From: Bacillota bacterium
GTDB taxonomy: Bacteria; Bacillota; Clostridia; Christensenellales; SZUA-584
DNA length: 12,168 nt
Assembly (NCBI GenBank): GCA_023399095.1
Contig: JAEWQS010000117.1
Coordinates: 1 to 12,168 of the forward strand
Direction: 5' to 3'
Under the pieces are notes generated by a model. The model was not told the DNA's origin. It saw nothing but the letters and a program-made list of their open reading frames with translations, and did not search any database. The first letter of the stretch is position 1. Each line of letters opens with the position of its first letter. The translations under genes were made by a program, and so were the position numbers. This document shows positions 1 through 6,050 of the stretch, in pieces.

Positions 1-59
1 ATGACCTGCTTTACAATCTCAACTTTGAACTCACGGTCAAACATTCGTCTTTTGTCCAT
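1..59 (-). CDS. IS3-family-like transposase OrfA, N-terminal fragment (cut by window edge)
   Basis: The first 19 complete codons of a protein running off the left edge are visible. They read MDKRRMFDREFKVEIVKQV, which resembles the start of the helix-turn-helix OrfA protein of IS3-family elements (the 'R-x-F-x-x-E-F-K-x-x-x-V' pattern). OrfA binds the element ends and is normally fused to the OrfB integrase by a programmed frameshift. The start is supported by a purine-rich ribosome site at 68-76 (AAGGTGAGG on the minus strand), 8 nt before the ATG. Upstream are a TATAAT at 83-88 and a TTGACA at 103-108, but they are only 14 bp apart, short for a sigma-A promoter. The fragment is too short to name the IS subgroup or say whether the element is intact, and I could not delimit a terminal inverted repeat. 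Confidence 0.6.
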   Translation of the reverse strand, partial: MDKRRMFDREFKVEIVKQV

Positions 60-137
60 TGCATTTACCTCACCTTGAATGAATTATATCAGCCATTCTA
101 GGTGTCAAGCAAACTGCACTCACTGCACCAGCAATTT

Positions 138-236
138 TCTCTCCCTTCGGCACTTCGTGCCACCTCCCTCGTCAGAGGGAGGCAAAATGGCTCCCTCTGA
201 CGAGGGAGCTGGCTGCATAGCAGACTGAGGGAGAGA
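138..236. repeat. Nested palindromic intergenic repeat (MITE-like)
   Basis: About 99 bp with layered symmetry. The outermost arms are TCTCTCCCT (138-146) and AGGGAGAGA (228-236). Inside them are four hairpins: GGCAC-TTC-GTGCC (149-161), CCTCCCTC-GTCA-GAGGGAGG (163-182), GCTCCCTC-TGAC-GAGGGAGC (190-209) and CTGC-ATA-GCAG (213-223). The two central hairpins are also reverse complements of each other around an 8-nt centre at 183-190. No open reading frame fits the element. It lies between the glyA terminator and the transposase start. From memory, very similar CTCCCTC-GTCAGAGGGAG repeats are frequent between genes in gut Clostridia, which would fit a non-autonomous mobile repeat; I could not search for copies. 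It could also act as a transcribed RNA structure. Confidence 0.8.
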
Positions 237-267
237 TTTGAGTGGGGTATTATACATTTCTTGATGC

Positions 268-303
268 AAAAACCCCGTCCTCCAAATGTGTTGGAAGACG
301 GGG
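268..303 (-). terminator. Intrinsic terminator of glyA
   Basis: On the minus strand, just after glyA stops, a 13-bp stem with one mismatch (arms 291-303 and 273-285) closes a 5-nt loop and is followed directly by a run of five T (272-268). This is a textbook rho-independent terminator and should end the plsX-acpP-rnc-glyA transcript. It also insulates that operon from the repeat and transposase beyond. Confidence 0.9.
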
Positions 304-325
304 CCTTATCAATGGCTAAAGTTTT

Positions 326-1564
326 CTATTTATAAAGCGGCCTCTTTGCGCACAGCTCAAGCACCTTTTTGCGCACATCGTCCACCGCGTCTTCGCGCCG
401 ATGAACCACATCAGATATCCAAGCGCCGATCATTGTCATATCATCCTCGTTCATACCGCGCGAGGTAACGGCAGGTGTGCCGATGCGAACGCCGCTTGTG
501 ATGAACGGGCTGCGTGTATCAAACGGAATCGCGTTCTTGTTCACCGTGATGCCCGCAAGACCCAGCACCGCTTCGAGCTCCTTGCCCGTGATGCCCTGTG
601 CCGTCAAGTCAACAAGCATCAGATGGTTGTCAGTGCCGCCCGATACCAGCCGAATACCGTTTTTCTGAAGGCTTTCGGACAGTGCGTTGGCGTTCAGCAC
701 GATCTGGTGCTGATAGCTCTTGAAGGAATCCGAAAACGCTTCTTCAAAGCACACGGCTTTGGCGGCGATCACATGCATAAGCGGGCCGCCCTGCGTCCCC
801 GGGAAAATCGCTTTATTCATCGCGGCGCCATATTGCTCCTTGCACAGTATCATCCCGCCGCGCGGTCCTCTTAATGTTTTGTGCGTCGTGGTGGTCACAA
901 AATCCGCCCATGGCACCGGGCTTTCATGCTCACCCGCGGCCACAAGGCCTGCGATGTGCGCCATGTCCACCATGAGAAGCGCACCCACTTCATCGGCGAT
1001 TTCACGGAAGCGCTTGAAGTCGATCTTGCGCGGATACGCGCTTGCGCCCGCCACAATCATCTTTGGCTTATGCTGCAGTGCCAGTTCATGCAGCGCCTCA
1101 TAATCGATCTGCTCGGTTTCCTGACTCACGCCGTACGGAACGATATTAAAGTATTTACCCGAGATATTGACTGGACTGCCGTGAGAGAGATGGCCGCCGT
1201 GCGCAAGGCTCATGCCGAGTATCGTATCGCCCGGCTCCAGCATCGCAAAATACACCGCTGTGTTCGCCTGCGCGCCCGAATGCGGCTGCACATTGGCAAA
1301 CTCCGCGCCGAACAGCTTCTTTGCGCGTTCGATCGCGAGTGTTTCCACCACGTCAACAAACTCACAGCCGCCGTAATACCGCTTGCCCGGATAACCTTCG
1401 GCATACTTGTTTGTTAAGTGAGATCCCATCGCGTTCATCACGGCTTCCGATACAAAGTTCTCAGAAGCGATAAGCTCGATATTGTTCTCCTGACGGTCAA
1501 GCTCATCCATCATGGCTTCATAGACCGCCTCGTCCACTGCCTTTACCTTGGAATAGTCAAGCAT
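326..1564 (-). CDS. glyA: Serine hydroxymethyltransferase
   Basis: Cytosolic PLP enzyme that interconverts serine plus tetrahydrofolate with glycine plus 5,10-methylenetetrahydrofolate, the main source of one-carbon units. The 412-residue protein is typical of bacterial GlyA. Visible marks are the N-terminal ELIASENF block, the YAEGYPGKRYYGG segment, LAHGGHLSHG, the MVDMAHIAGL segment that includes a PLP-contacting Asp, and TTTTHKTLRGPRGG, whose Lys (residue 229 here) forms the PLP Schiff base. I chose the ATG at 1564 rather than the in-frame GTG three codons upstream, because a GGGGTGG ribosome site at 1570-1576 lies 5 nt before the ATG and would overlap the GTG itself. The gene follows the rnc stop by 11 nt and ends at a strong terminator, so it is the last gene of its operon. 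Finding glyA behind rnc is less common than smc-ftsY there. Confidence 0.97.
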   Translation of the reverse strand: MLDYSKVKAVDEAVYEAMMDELDRQENNIELIASENFVSEAVMNAMGSHLTNKYAEGYPGKRYYGGCEFVDVVETLAIERAKKLFGAEFANVQPHSGAQANTAVYFAMLEPGDTILGMSLAHGGHLSHGSPVNISGKYFNIVPYGVSQETEQIDYEALHELALQHKPKMIVAGASAYPRKIDFKRFREIADEVGALLMVDMAHIAGLVAAGEHESPVPWADFVTTTTHKTLRGPRGGMILCKEQYGAAMNKAIFPGTQGGPLMHVIAAKAVCFEEAFSDSFKSYQHQIVLNANALSESLQKNGIRLVSGGTDNHLMLVDLTAQGITGKELEAVLGLAGITVNKNAIPFDTRSPFITSGVRIGTPAVTSRGMNEDDMTMIGAWISDVVHRREDAVDDVRKKVLELCAKRPLYK

Positions 1565-1569
1565 TGAAT

Positions 1570-1576
1570 CCACCCC
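1570..1576 (-). promoter_or_regulatory. Ribosome binding site deciding the glyA start
   Basis: GGGGTGG on the minus strand, 5 nt upstream of the ATG at 1564. It overlaps the last base of the rnc stop codon, which suggests translational coupling. It also covers the alternative GTG at 1573, which makes that start unlikely. Confidence 0.7.
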
Positions 1577-2253
1577 TATTTCACTGCGCTCAGATAGGCT
1601 TGCTTTGCCGCCTTCTGTTCCGCAAATTTTTTAGACCTTCCCTGTCCCAGCGCGACTTCCTCGCCTTTCACAATGAGCTTCACATAAAACATTCTGTCGT
1701 GTGGGGGCCCTTCTTCTTTATATACGATATAACGTATGTCGCTTACTCCCTGTTTGTGGTAATACTCTTGCAGGCGCGTCTTAAAATCACGAAAACCGCC
1801 GCCCGAGAGCACTGTTTGAAAGCTATTCTCCAGCAACTTGTTTACAACACGTTTGGCTTTTTCAAAACCGCCGTCCACGTAAACAGCACCGATCAAGGCT
1901 TCCACCACATCGGCCTGTATAGATGGCTTATCCGCTCCGCCCGAATTGCGTTCGCCGCGGCCCAGCGTTAAATACTCGCAGATACCAAGGTTTCTTGCCA
2001 CCTCGGCGAGCGCCGTTTCGTTCACCAGCGCCGCGCGGCACTTGGTGAGCACGCCCTCAGGGTCTTCTGGCCTTTCAAAAAAAAGATGCTCGCTCACTGC
2101 AAGAGCAAGCACTGCGTCGCCCAGAAATTCGAGCCTTTCGTAGCTCTCTCCCGCATCTGCCGAAGCATGAATAAAAGCTCTTTTTAAAAGCTTTTTATCA
2201 TGAAAAGAATAACCTATGCTTTTTTCCAGTCCGGAACTATCGACATCCGTCAT
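1576..2253 (-). CDS. rnc: Ribonuclease III
   Basis: Double-strand-specific endoribonuclease that processes rRNA precursors and structured mRNAs. The 225-residue protein has the two expected domains. The catalytic domain (about 1-150) carries the ERLEFLGDA signature at 39-47, with acidic residues E42 and D46, and a second acidic pair in QADVVEALIGA (D115, E118) for the two-metal site. The double-stranded-RNA-binding domain (about 155-224) starts at DFKTRLQEYY and ends with the basic helix KKFAEQKAAKQAY. The ATG at 2253 is preferred over the TTG one codon upstream, because a GGTGGA ribosome site lies 5 nt before it. rnc is 86 nt downstream of acpP, with a hairpin in between, and ends 11 nt before glyA. 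acpP-rnc is a widely conserved pair in Firmicutes. Confidence 0.97.
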   Translation of the reverse strand: MTDVDSSGLEKSIGYSFHDKKLLKRAFIHASADAGESYERLEFLGDAVLALAVSEHLFFERPEDPEGVLTKCRAALVNETALAEVARNLGICEYLTLGRGERNSGGADKPSIQADVVEALIGAVYVDGGFEKAKRVVNKLLENSFQTVLSGGGFRDFKTRLQEYYHKQGVSDIRYIVYKEEGPPHDRMFYVKLIVKGEEVALGQGRSKKFAEQKAAKQAYLSAVK

Positions 2254-2258
2254 CAAAA

Positions 2259-2264
2259 TCCACC
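2259..2264 (-). promoter_or_regulatory. Ribosome binding site deciding the rnc start
   Basis: GGTGGA on the minus strand, 5 nt before the ATG at 2253. It supports that ATG over the in-frame TTG at 2256, which would have a spacing of only 2 nt. Confidence 0.6.
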
Positions 2265-2289
2265 GTAATGCTTATCCCAAAAAGCAGGG

Positions 2290-2327
2290 AAAAAGCAATA
2301 CCCGGAGTCAAAATTTGTTGCTCCGGG
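2290..2327 (-). terminator. Terminator-like hairpin between acpP and rnc
   Basis: On the minus strand, CCCGGAG (2327-2321) pairs with CTCCGGG (2307-2301) around a 13-nt loop. Five T (2294-2290) follow, but 6 nt after the stem. The stem is GC-rich while the T tract is short and displaced, so I expect partial termination, mRNA 3'-end stabilisation or RNA processing rather than a complete stop. That would let the small, highly needed acpP message be more abundant than rnc-glyA. No separate rnc promoter is evident. Confidence 0.45.
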
Positions 2328-2339
2328 CACCTTACAACT

Positions 2340-2576
2340 TTAGAAACCGCCAACGTTTTTCTCGATATAGGTCACAACGTCCTTCACCGTTACTACCTTG
2401 GGCAGTTCATCGTCCGGAATATCAAGATCGAATTCTTGCTCCAGATCCATGATAAGCTCGACGATTGCCAACGAATCGGCCTTCAGATCTTCAACGAGAT
2501 CAGATTCCATTGTGATGGTTTCTTCGTCAATCTCCAACTGATCGGACAAGATTTTTCTAACCTTTTCAAATACCAT
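2340..2576 (-). CDS. acpP: Acyl carrier protein
   Basis: Small acidic carrier that holds growing fatty-acyl chains on a phosphopantetheine arm. The 78-residue length is normal. The attachment motif is DSL at 34-36, with Ser35 as the modified residue, followed by helix II (AIVELIMDLEQEFD). The residue after DSL is Ala where many ACPs have Asp; that Asp contributes to contacts with the ACP synthase in well-studied ACPs, so this is a mild variation rather than a defect. The ATG has an ideal AGGAGG ribosome site (2583-2588) 6 nt upstream, fitting high expression. It lies 25 nt after plsX and ahead of rnc. A fatty-acid ACP is favoured over a secondary-metabolism carrier because of the plsX-acpP-rnc context. 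Confidence 0.96.
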   Translation of the reverse strand: MVFEKVRKILSDQLEIDEETITMESDLVEDLKADSLAIVELIMDLEQEFDLDIPDDELPKVVTVKDVVTYIEKNVGGF

Positions 2577-2601
2577 TGCGAGCCTCCTGTATACACATTA
2601 T

Positions 2602-3606
2602 TTAGTCACTAAGCGCTACTTTTGAAATCTCTTCTTTTATTACATTCACGACATCACCTTCAATAAAACTGACAGCCTGCCGCAAAGTACTAACAATCGC
2701 TTTGGCGTTAGACGACCCGTGGGCTTTCACAACGCCACCGTTTACGCCCAGCAGCAGCGCGCCGCCGTATTCGGTGTAATCCATACGCTTTTTAAAGCTT
2801 TTAAACGCAGGCATTGCCAGCCCCGCGCCAATCTTTGTGCGCGTGGAGCTTTTCAGCTCCTTGGAAAGCATACTCATGAGCACGCCCGCCACACCTTCCA
2901 TAAATTTAAGTATCACATTGCCGGTGAAGCCGTCGCAGACGATCACATCGAAATCGCCCGACACGAGATCGCGCCCTTCGGCATTTCCCGCGAAATGTAT
3001 CGGCATTTCCTCTAGAAGCTTATACGACGCCTTGGTCAGCTCATTGCCCTTTTCGGCTTCAGACCCATTGTTGACGAGCCCGACGCGCGGTGATTCTATG
3101 CCTTCCACCTTTTGCATATACACACTGCCCATCAGCGCAAATTGTGCCAGAAACGACGGCCTGCATTCGGCATTTGCGCCGCAGTCGATCAGCAGCACTT
3201 TGCCGGTTTTGGAAGGCAGCAACGGTGCCAGCGCAGGTCTTTTGACCCCGGGCAGTCTTTTAACGATCAATGTGGCACCCGCAATGGTGGCGCCTGTGCT
3301 TCCCGCCGTAATAAAAACGCTTCCTTCGCCCTCTTTTAAAAGACGAAGCCCCTTAACTAGCGATGAATCGCTTTTATGGCGTATCGCTTCCACCGGCGGT
3401 TCAGCCATGTCTATAACTTCTGTCGCATTGACTATATTTATGCGTGACGCATCAAAATCATATTTGTGAAGTTCTTTTTCGATAATTTCCTGAGGCCCGG
3501 TCAGCGTGATGCGAAGTGCGGGCAGCTCTTTAAGCGCTAATATGCATCCCTCTATGACGGCCTGCGGCGCGTTGTCTCCTCCCATGGCATCAACAATGAC
3601 TTTCAA
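2602..3606 (-). CDS. plsX: Phosphate acyltransferase PlsX
   Basis: Converts acyl-ACP to acyl-phosphate, the donor used by PlsY to start phospholipid synthesis; a peripheral membrane enzyme. The 334-residue length is standard. The N-terminus MKVIVDAMGGDNAP is the family hallmark. Other conserved blocks are GSTGATIAGA, IDCGANAECRP, LVNNGSEAEKGN and VSGDFDVIVCDGFTGNVILK. The initiator codon is TTG (3606-3604): it gives the canonical N-terminus exactly and has a GAAGAGG ribosome site 7 nt upstream, while the next ATG falls inside the MGGD motif. plsX is the first gene after its own promoter. No fapR lies upstream and no fabD, fabG or fabH lies between plsX and acpP, unlike many relatives. Confidence 0.97.
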   Translation of the reverse strand: MKVIVDAMGGDNAPQAVIEGCILALKELPALRITLTGPQEIIEKELHKYDFDASRINIVNATEVIDMAEPPVEAIRHKSDSSLVKGLRLLKEGEGSVFITAGSTGATIAGATLIVKRLPGVKRPALAPLLPSKTGKVLLIDCGANAECRPSFLAQFALMGSVYMQKVEGIESPRVGLVNNGSEAEKGNELTKASYKLLEEMPIHFAGNAEGRDLVSGDFDVIVCDGFTGNVILKFMEGVAGVLMSMLSKELKSSTRTKIGAGLAMPAFKSFKKRMDYTEYGGALLLGVNGGVVKAHGSSNAKAIVSTLRQAVSFIEGDVVNVIKEEISKVALSD

Positions 3607-3613
3607 TCGATTA

Positions 3614-3620
3614 CCTCTTC
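3614..3620 (-). promoter_or_regulatory. Ribosome binding site supporting the TTG start of plsX
   Basis: GAAGAGG on the minus strand, 7 nt before the TTG at 3606-3604. Together with the family N-terminus it fixes an unusual initiator codon. Confidence 0.65.
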
Positions 3621-3636
3621 ACTTCATTTATCTATG

Positions 3637-3661
3637 GGTAGTATATAAAAAATACAATACC
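3637..3661. repeat. Imperfect inverted repeat over the plsX promoter (candidate operator)
   Basis: On the plus strand GGTAGTATAT (3637-3646) and ATACAATACC (3652-3661) are inverted copies matching at 8 of 10 positions, separated by AAAAA. The palindrome covers the -10 element and most of the promoter spacer, where a repressor would block RNA polymerase. The right arm contains TAGTAT, reminiscent of a FapR half-site, but the other arm does not match. The region is AT-rich, so chance symmetry is possible. Confidence 0.35.
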
Positions 3662-3668
3662 ATTGCAA
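3640..3668 (-). promoter_or_regulatory. Sigma-A-type promoter for plsX-acpP-rnc-glyA
   Basis: Minus-strand -35 TTGCAA (3668-3663) and -10 TATACT (3645-3640) are separated by exactly 17 bp. The matches to consensus are 4 of 6 and 5 of 6, in an AT-rich setting. It sits just after the rpmF terminator, so the plsX operon is separately transcribed from DUF177-rpmF. Predicted initiation is near 3633, giving a leader of about 25-30 nt before the TTG start. Confidence 0.75.
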
Positions 3669-3729
3669 CATTTTTTATCCGACCATCTATAAAAGAGAAA
3701 CCTATTGGACTGATTAAAAACCATACAAC

Positions 3730-3755
3730 AAAAAGGGTGCCAATTCACGGCACCC
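3730..3755 (-). terminator. Intrinsic terminator of the DUF177-rpmF operon
   Basis: On the minus strand a perfect 7-bp stem GGGTGCC/GGCACCC with a 7-nt loop is followed at once by five T (3734-3730). It lies about 63 nt after the rpmF stop. A second small hairpin, TTTCGG/CCGAAA at 3762-3778, precedes it in the 3' untranslated region and may stabilise the transcript end. Confidence 0.9.
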
Positions 3756-3818
3756 GCTCATTTTCGGTTTCCCCGAAAGGCATAGCTCTTGGGGTCGCTT
3801 AAAGCCAGACAAAAACGC

Positions 3819-4016
3819 TTACTGCGCTTTCTCTGTTTTTTCAGTATCCATGACATGCCGTCCGTTATAAAAACCGCATGTCGGGCAAACTCTGTGCGTC
3901 AGTTTCATTGCGTGACACTGCGGGCATGCCGCGATGCCGGGCGCTGTCAGCTTAAAGTTCGCCGACTTTCTTGTGTGTTTGCGCTGTTTGGATGTTCTTC
4001 TCTTTGGTACCGCCAT
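3819..4016 (-). CDS. rpmF: 50S ribosomal protein L32
   Basis: Small basic protein of the large ribosomal subunit. At 65 residues it has the invariant start MAVPKRRTSK, a lysine/arginine-rich N-terminal half, and a zinc ribbon formed by CPQC (C31, C34) and CPTC (C44, C47). This is the four-cysteine, zinc-binding version; a cysteine-less paralogue often replaces it under zinc shortage, but none is visible here. The ATG lies 4 nt after the DUF177 stop and its GAGGAGGTG ribosome site is inside the end of that gene, so the two are translationally coupled. A strong terminator follows. Confidence 0.97.
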   Translation of the reverse strand: MAVPKRRTSKQRKHTRKSANFKLTAPGIAACPQCHAMKLTHRVCPTCGFYNGRHVMDTEKTEKAQ

Positions 4017-4020
4017 TTAT

Positions 4021-4521
4021 CTACACCTCCTCGTCATCATACAGTTTCGAAAGACCTGAAAAAGGATGGGCACTGTCCGCCTCGGGCAAACAACCGCATT
4101 CGCCTTCATTTAAGTCTTTCCCGCAGTGGCTGCAAAGACCTTTGCATTCCTCCCGGCACAAAAAGCGCGTAGGAAGGTTTACCACCACATTGTCTTCCAG
4201 CATCCGGTCGAGCTCGATGGATTCTCCGTGGAATTCATACTCTCCTTCTTCCGGCTGCTTTTTATAATACTCGGCAAATCCAAAACCGATCGTATACAGA
4301 AATGGTTTTAAGCATCTTGCGCAATTCACGGTGGCCTGCGCGTCAAAACGGCCAGACACTATCACGCCTTCTCCGTCAAAGCGGTAATCCGCCGTCACGT
4401 TGATGCCTTGCGGAAAATCATAACGCTCGCCCAAAAAGTCAATTCCTTCAAACGCACCTTGATATTCCGATGTGTATAAATCGCCCTCATCCAGAAGAGC
4501 TTTGGCAATGTCAATATTCAT
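4021..4521 (-). CDS. DUF177 / YceD-family protein, probable 23S rRNA accumulation factor
   Basis: Family with a conserved place directly before rpmF. In E. coli and plants, members are linked to 23S rRNA accumulation, so a role in large-subunit assembly is likely; the biochemical activity is not established. The 166-residue protein has a beta-rich N-terminal part, a CARC pair (C67, C70), and a C-terminal cysteine cluster CREECKGLCSHCG (C122, C126, C130, C133) followed by ECGC (C142, C144). This is the typical metal-binding-like arrangement of the Gram-positive members. The tail is acidic (YDDEEV). The ATG is preceded by AGGTAGAGAT, a modest ribosome site. It is the first gene behind a promoter with perfect consensus hexamers. 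Confidence 0.9.
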   Translation of the reverse strand: MNIDIAKALLDEGDLYTSEYQGAFEGIDFLGERYDFPQGINVTADYRFDGEGVIVSGRFDAQATVNCARCLKPFLYTIGFGFAEYYKKQPEEGEYEFHGESIELDRMLEDNVVVNLPTRFLCREECKGLCSHCGKDLNEGECGCLPEADSAHPFSGLSKLYDDEEV

Positions 4522-4558
4522 ATCTCTACCTGTCCCTAGGCAATCGTCAACGAGTAAA

Positions 4559-4587
4559 ATTATATTTTACGCGCGGGATTATGTCAA
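4559..4587 (-). promoter_or_regulatory. Perfect-consensus sigma-A promoter for DUF177-rpmF
   Basis: Minus-strand TTGACA (4587-4582) and TATAAT (4564-4559) match the consensus at all 12 positions with the ideal 17-bp spacer. The -35 overlaps the hemZ stop codon. Predicted initiation is near 4552, giving a leader of about 30 nt. Such strength suits a ribosomal protein gene. No terminator separates hemZ from it, so read-through from the upstream operon is also possible. Confidence 0.9.
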
Positions 4588-6050
4588 CTTGTTTTTTTCG
4601 CGTCTTCAAACAGTGCCCGCTTTGCATCCGCCATCTCGCTGTGCCGCTCGATAAATCCACGCAAGTCTTTAACGTTGGCCGCACGTTCAATCCGCGCGCC
4701 GCCCGCAAACAGCCGTTTGGATATCGCACCGGCACCGAATGCGAGCACATCGCAAAGCTCTTCCATGTTGTCGATATTGTAAAGACACGCTTTGCTTGCC
4801 CGTGTATATCCCGCGTTTTCGAGACTGCCCTTCATATATTTCTGACGATACATATAATAAGCATAGTATCCCGCCGTTTCCAGCATATCATGCGCTTTGG
4901 CGACAGACTCCGCATTTTGTGTGTCCGTCGGAAACGCGTCCATGTTGGCCGCCGCAAACGCAGACGCGCGCTTGACAGCCAACGTATGCACCGTGATGTT
5001 ATCCGGTTTCAAACCGATCACCTGATTCAGCGACTTTTCGATATGCGCTTGTGTTTCTCCCGGTAAACCGGCTATTAAATCGACATTTATCGCATCAAAG
5101 CCTGTCTTCTTGGCCATTTCATACGCGTCAAAAAACTGTGCTGCCGTATGCTGACGGCCGATGCGCCGCAAGGTCTCGTCAAACATCGTCTGCGCGTTTA
5201 CGCTGAGTCGGCGCGCGCCGGATGCTTTTATCAGCGCCAGCTTTTCCTGCGTGATGGTGTCTGGGCGGCCCGCTTCCACAGTGAACTCATCTGCATTGCG
5301 TGCGATCTGCGCCGCCCGAACGAGCACCTTTTCCAGACCCGGTAAAGACAGCGCCGTCGGCGTACCGCCGCCGATATACAGCGCACGGACATGCCGGCTG
5401 CCGATAATCTCCTCAGTGCACGCAAGCTCACTGAGCAAGGCGTCCACATATTGCGTCTCAGCATCCTTGAACACATCGGGCGTGTAAGACGCAAATGAGC
5501 AGTATGCGCAGCGCGTCACACAAAACGGAATGCCAATATACACATCCAGCTCATCGTTTTGAGGATACAGCCCCGCCTGTGCGTCCACGATGGCTTTTGC
5601 CAACTCATACTTTTGCGGTGACACATCAAACGTGTCTAAAAAGAGCGATTTCGCGCCCGGAGTGCCCAGCAGCACTTCGCTGTCTCGCAGCAGCTTTGTG
5701 GGCCGTATGCCCGTAAGCGAGCCCCAAGGCAGTGGAGTTTTAAAAAAGATAAGCAGCGCCCTGTACACGCTGATTTTGGAAGCGCGCTTGGCCTCGCGTT
5801 TCTTTTCCAGCTCGCCCTGCGGCAGCACTCCTGTGAATACATTTTCCGCCGCCTGTGCACCGTCCACAAAAAAACGCGCGGTACTGATCAGTAAACCGTC
5901 CGCTTCACGAAGCGTGTGCAGCACCGCATATCCTTCGCTGGGCGCAGCCGCAGTCTCCAGCTGTTCAATGCGGCGCGTGTCGATGAACAGCCGCACCGCT
6001 TCGCAGATATCGTTGAAATATGCGGGGGTTGTTGTGTAAAGCGCCGTCAT
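4584..6050 (-). CDS. hemZ: HemZ-type radical SAM protein (coproporphyrinogen III oxidase-like)
   Basis: Radical SAM protein of the HemN/HemW/HemZ group, usually annotated as oxygen-independent coproporphyrinogen III dehydrogenase. The 488 residues include a long N-terminal region of about 165 residues specific to HemZ (with the block PWGSLTGIRPTKLL near 108-121), then the radical SAM core. The [4Fe-4S] ligands are in CVTRCAYC (C177, C181, C184), and the SAM-binding GGGTPT is at 227-232. DLIAGLPGET lies further along the barrel. Its ATG overlaps the stop of the MBL gene (ATGA), so translation is coupled. No other haem gene is in view, so true coproporphyrinogen oxidation versus another radical SAM role is open. 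In related genomes hisS-aspS often follow; here DUF177-rpmF does. Confidence 0.9.
   Translation of the reverse strand: MTALYTTTPAYFNDICEAVRLFIDTRRIEQLETAAAPSEGYAVLHTLREADGLLISTARFFVDGAQAAENVFTGVLPQGELEKKREAKRASKISVYRALLIFFKTPLPWGSLTGIRPTKLLRDSEVLLGTPGAKSLFLDTFDVSPQKYELAKAIVDAQAGLYPQNDELDVYIGIPFCVTRCAYCSFASYTPDVFKDAETQYVDALLSELACTEEIIGSRHVRALYIGGGTPTALSLPGLEKVLVRAAQIARNADEFTVEAGRPDTITQEKLALIKASGARRLSVNAQTMFDETLRRIGRQHTAAQFFDAYEMAKKTGFDAINVDLIAGLPGETQAHIEKSLNQVIGLKPDNITVHTLAVKRASAFAAANMDAFPTDTQNAESVAKAHDMLETAGYYAYYMYRQKYMKGSLENAGYTRASKACLYNIDNMEELCDVLAFGAGAISKRLFAGGARIERAANVKDLRGFIERHSEMADAKRALFEDAKKTS

Noticed and set aside
138..236. CRISPR array interpretation of the repeated CTCCCTC units
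   Set aside because: There are only two copies, in inverted orientation, with no spacers of regular length and no cas genes.
881..1417. Long plus-strand open frames antisense to glyA, and similar ones under plsX, rel and recJ
   Set aside because: They lie wholly inside strongly supported minus-strand genes, have no ribosome site or family resemblance, and have compositions expected of antisense shadows.
3607..3729. Riboswitch or fapR remnant between the rpmF terminator and plsX
   Set aside because: The stretch is AT-rich, has no conserved aptamer-like structure I can recognise and no coding frame; the promoter explains most of it.
3471..3802. Plus-strand open frame at 3506-3802 crossing the plsX upstream region
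   Set aside because: It runs across the plsX start, its promoter and the rpmF terminator in antisense and shows no recognisable protein features.
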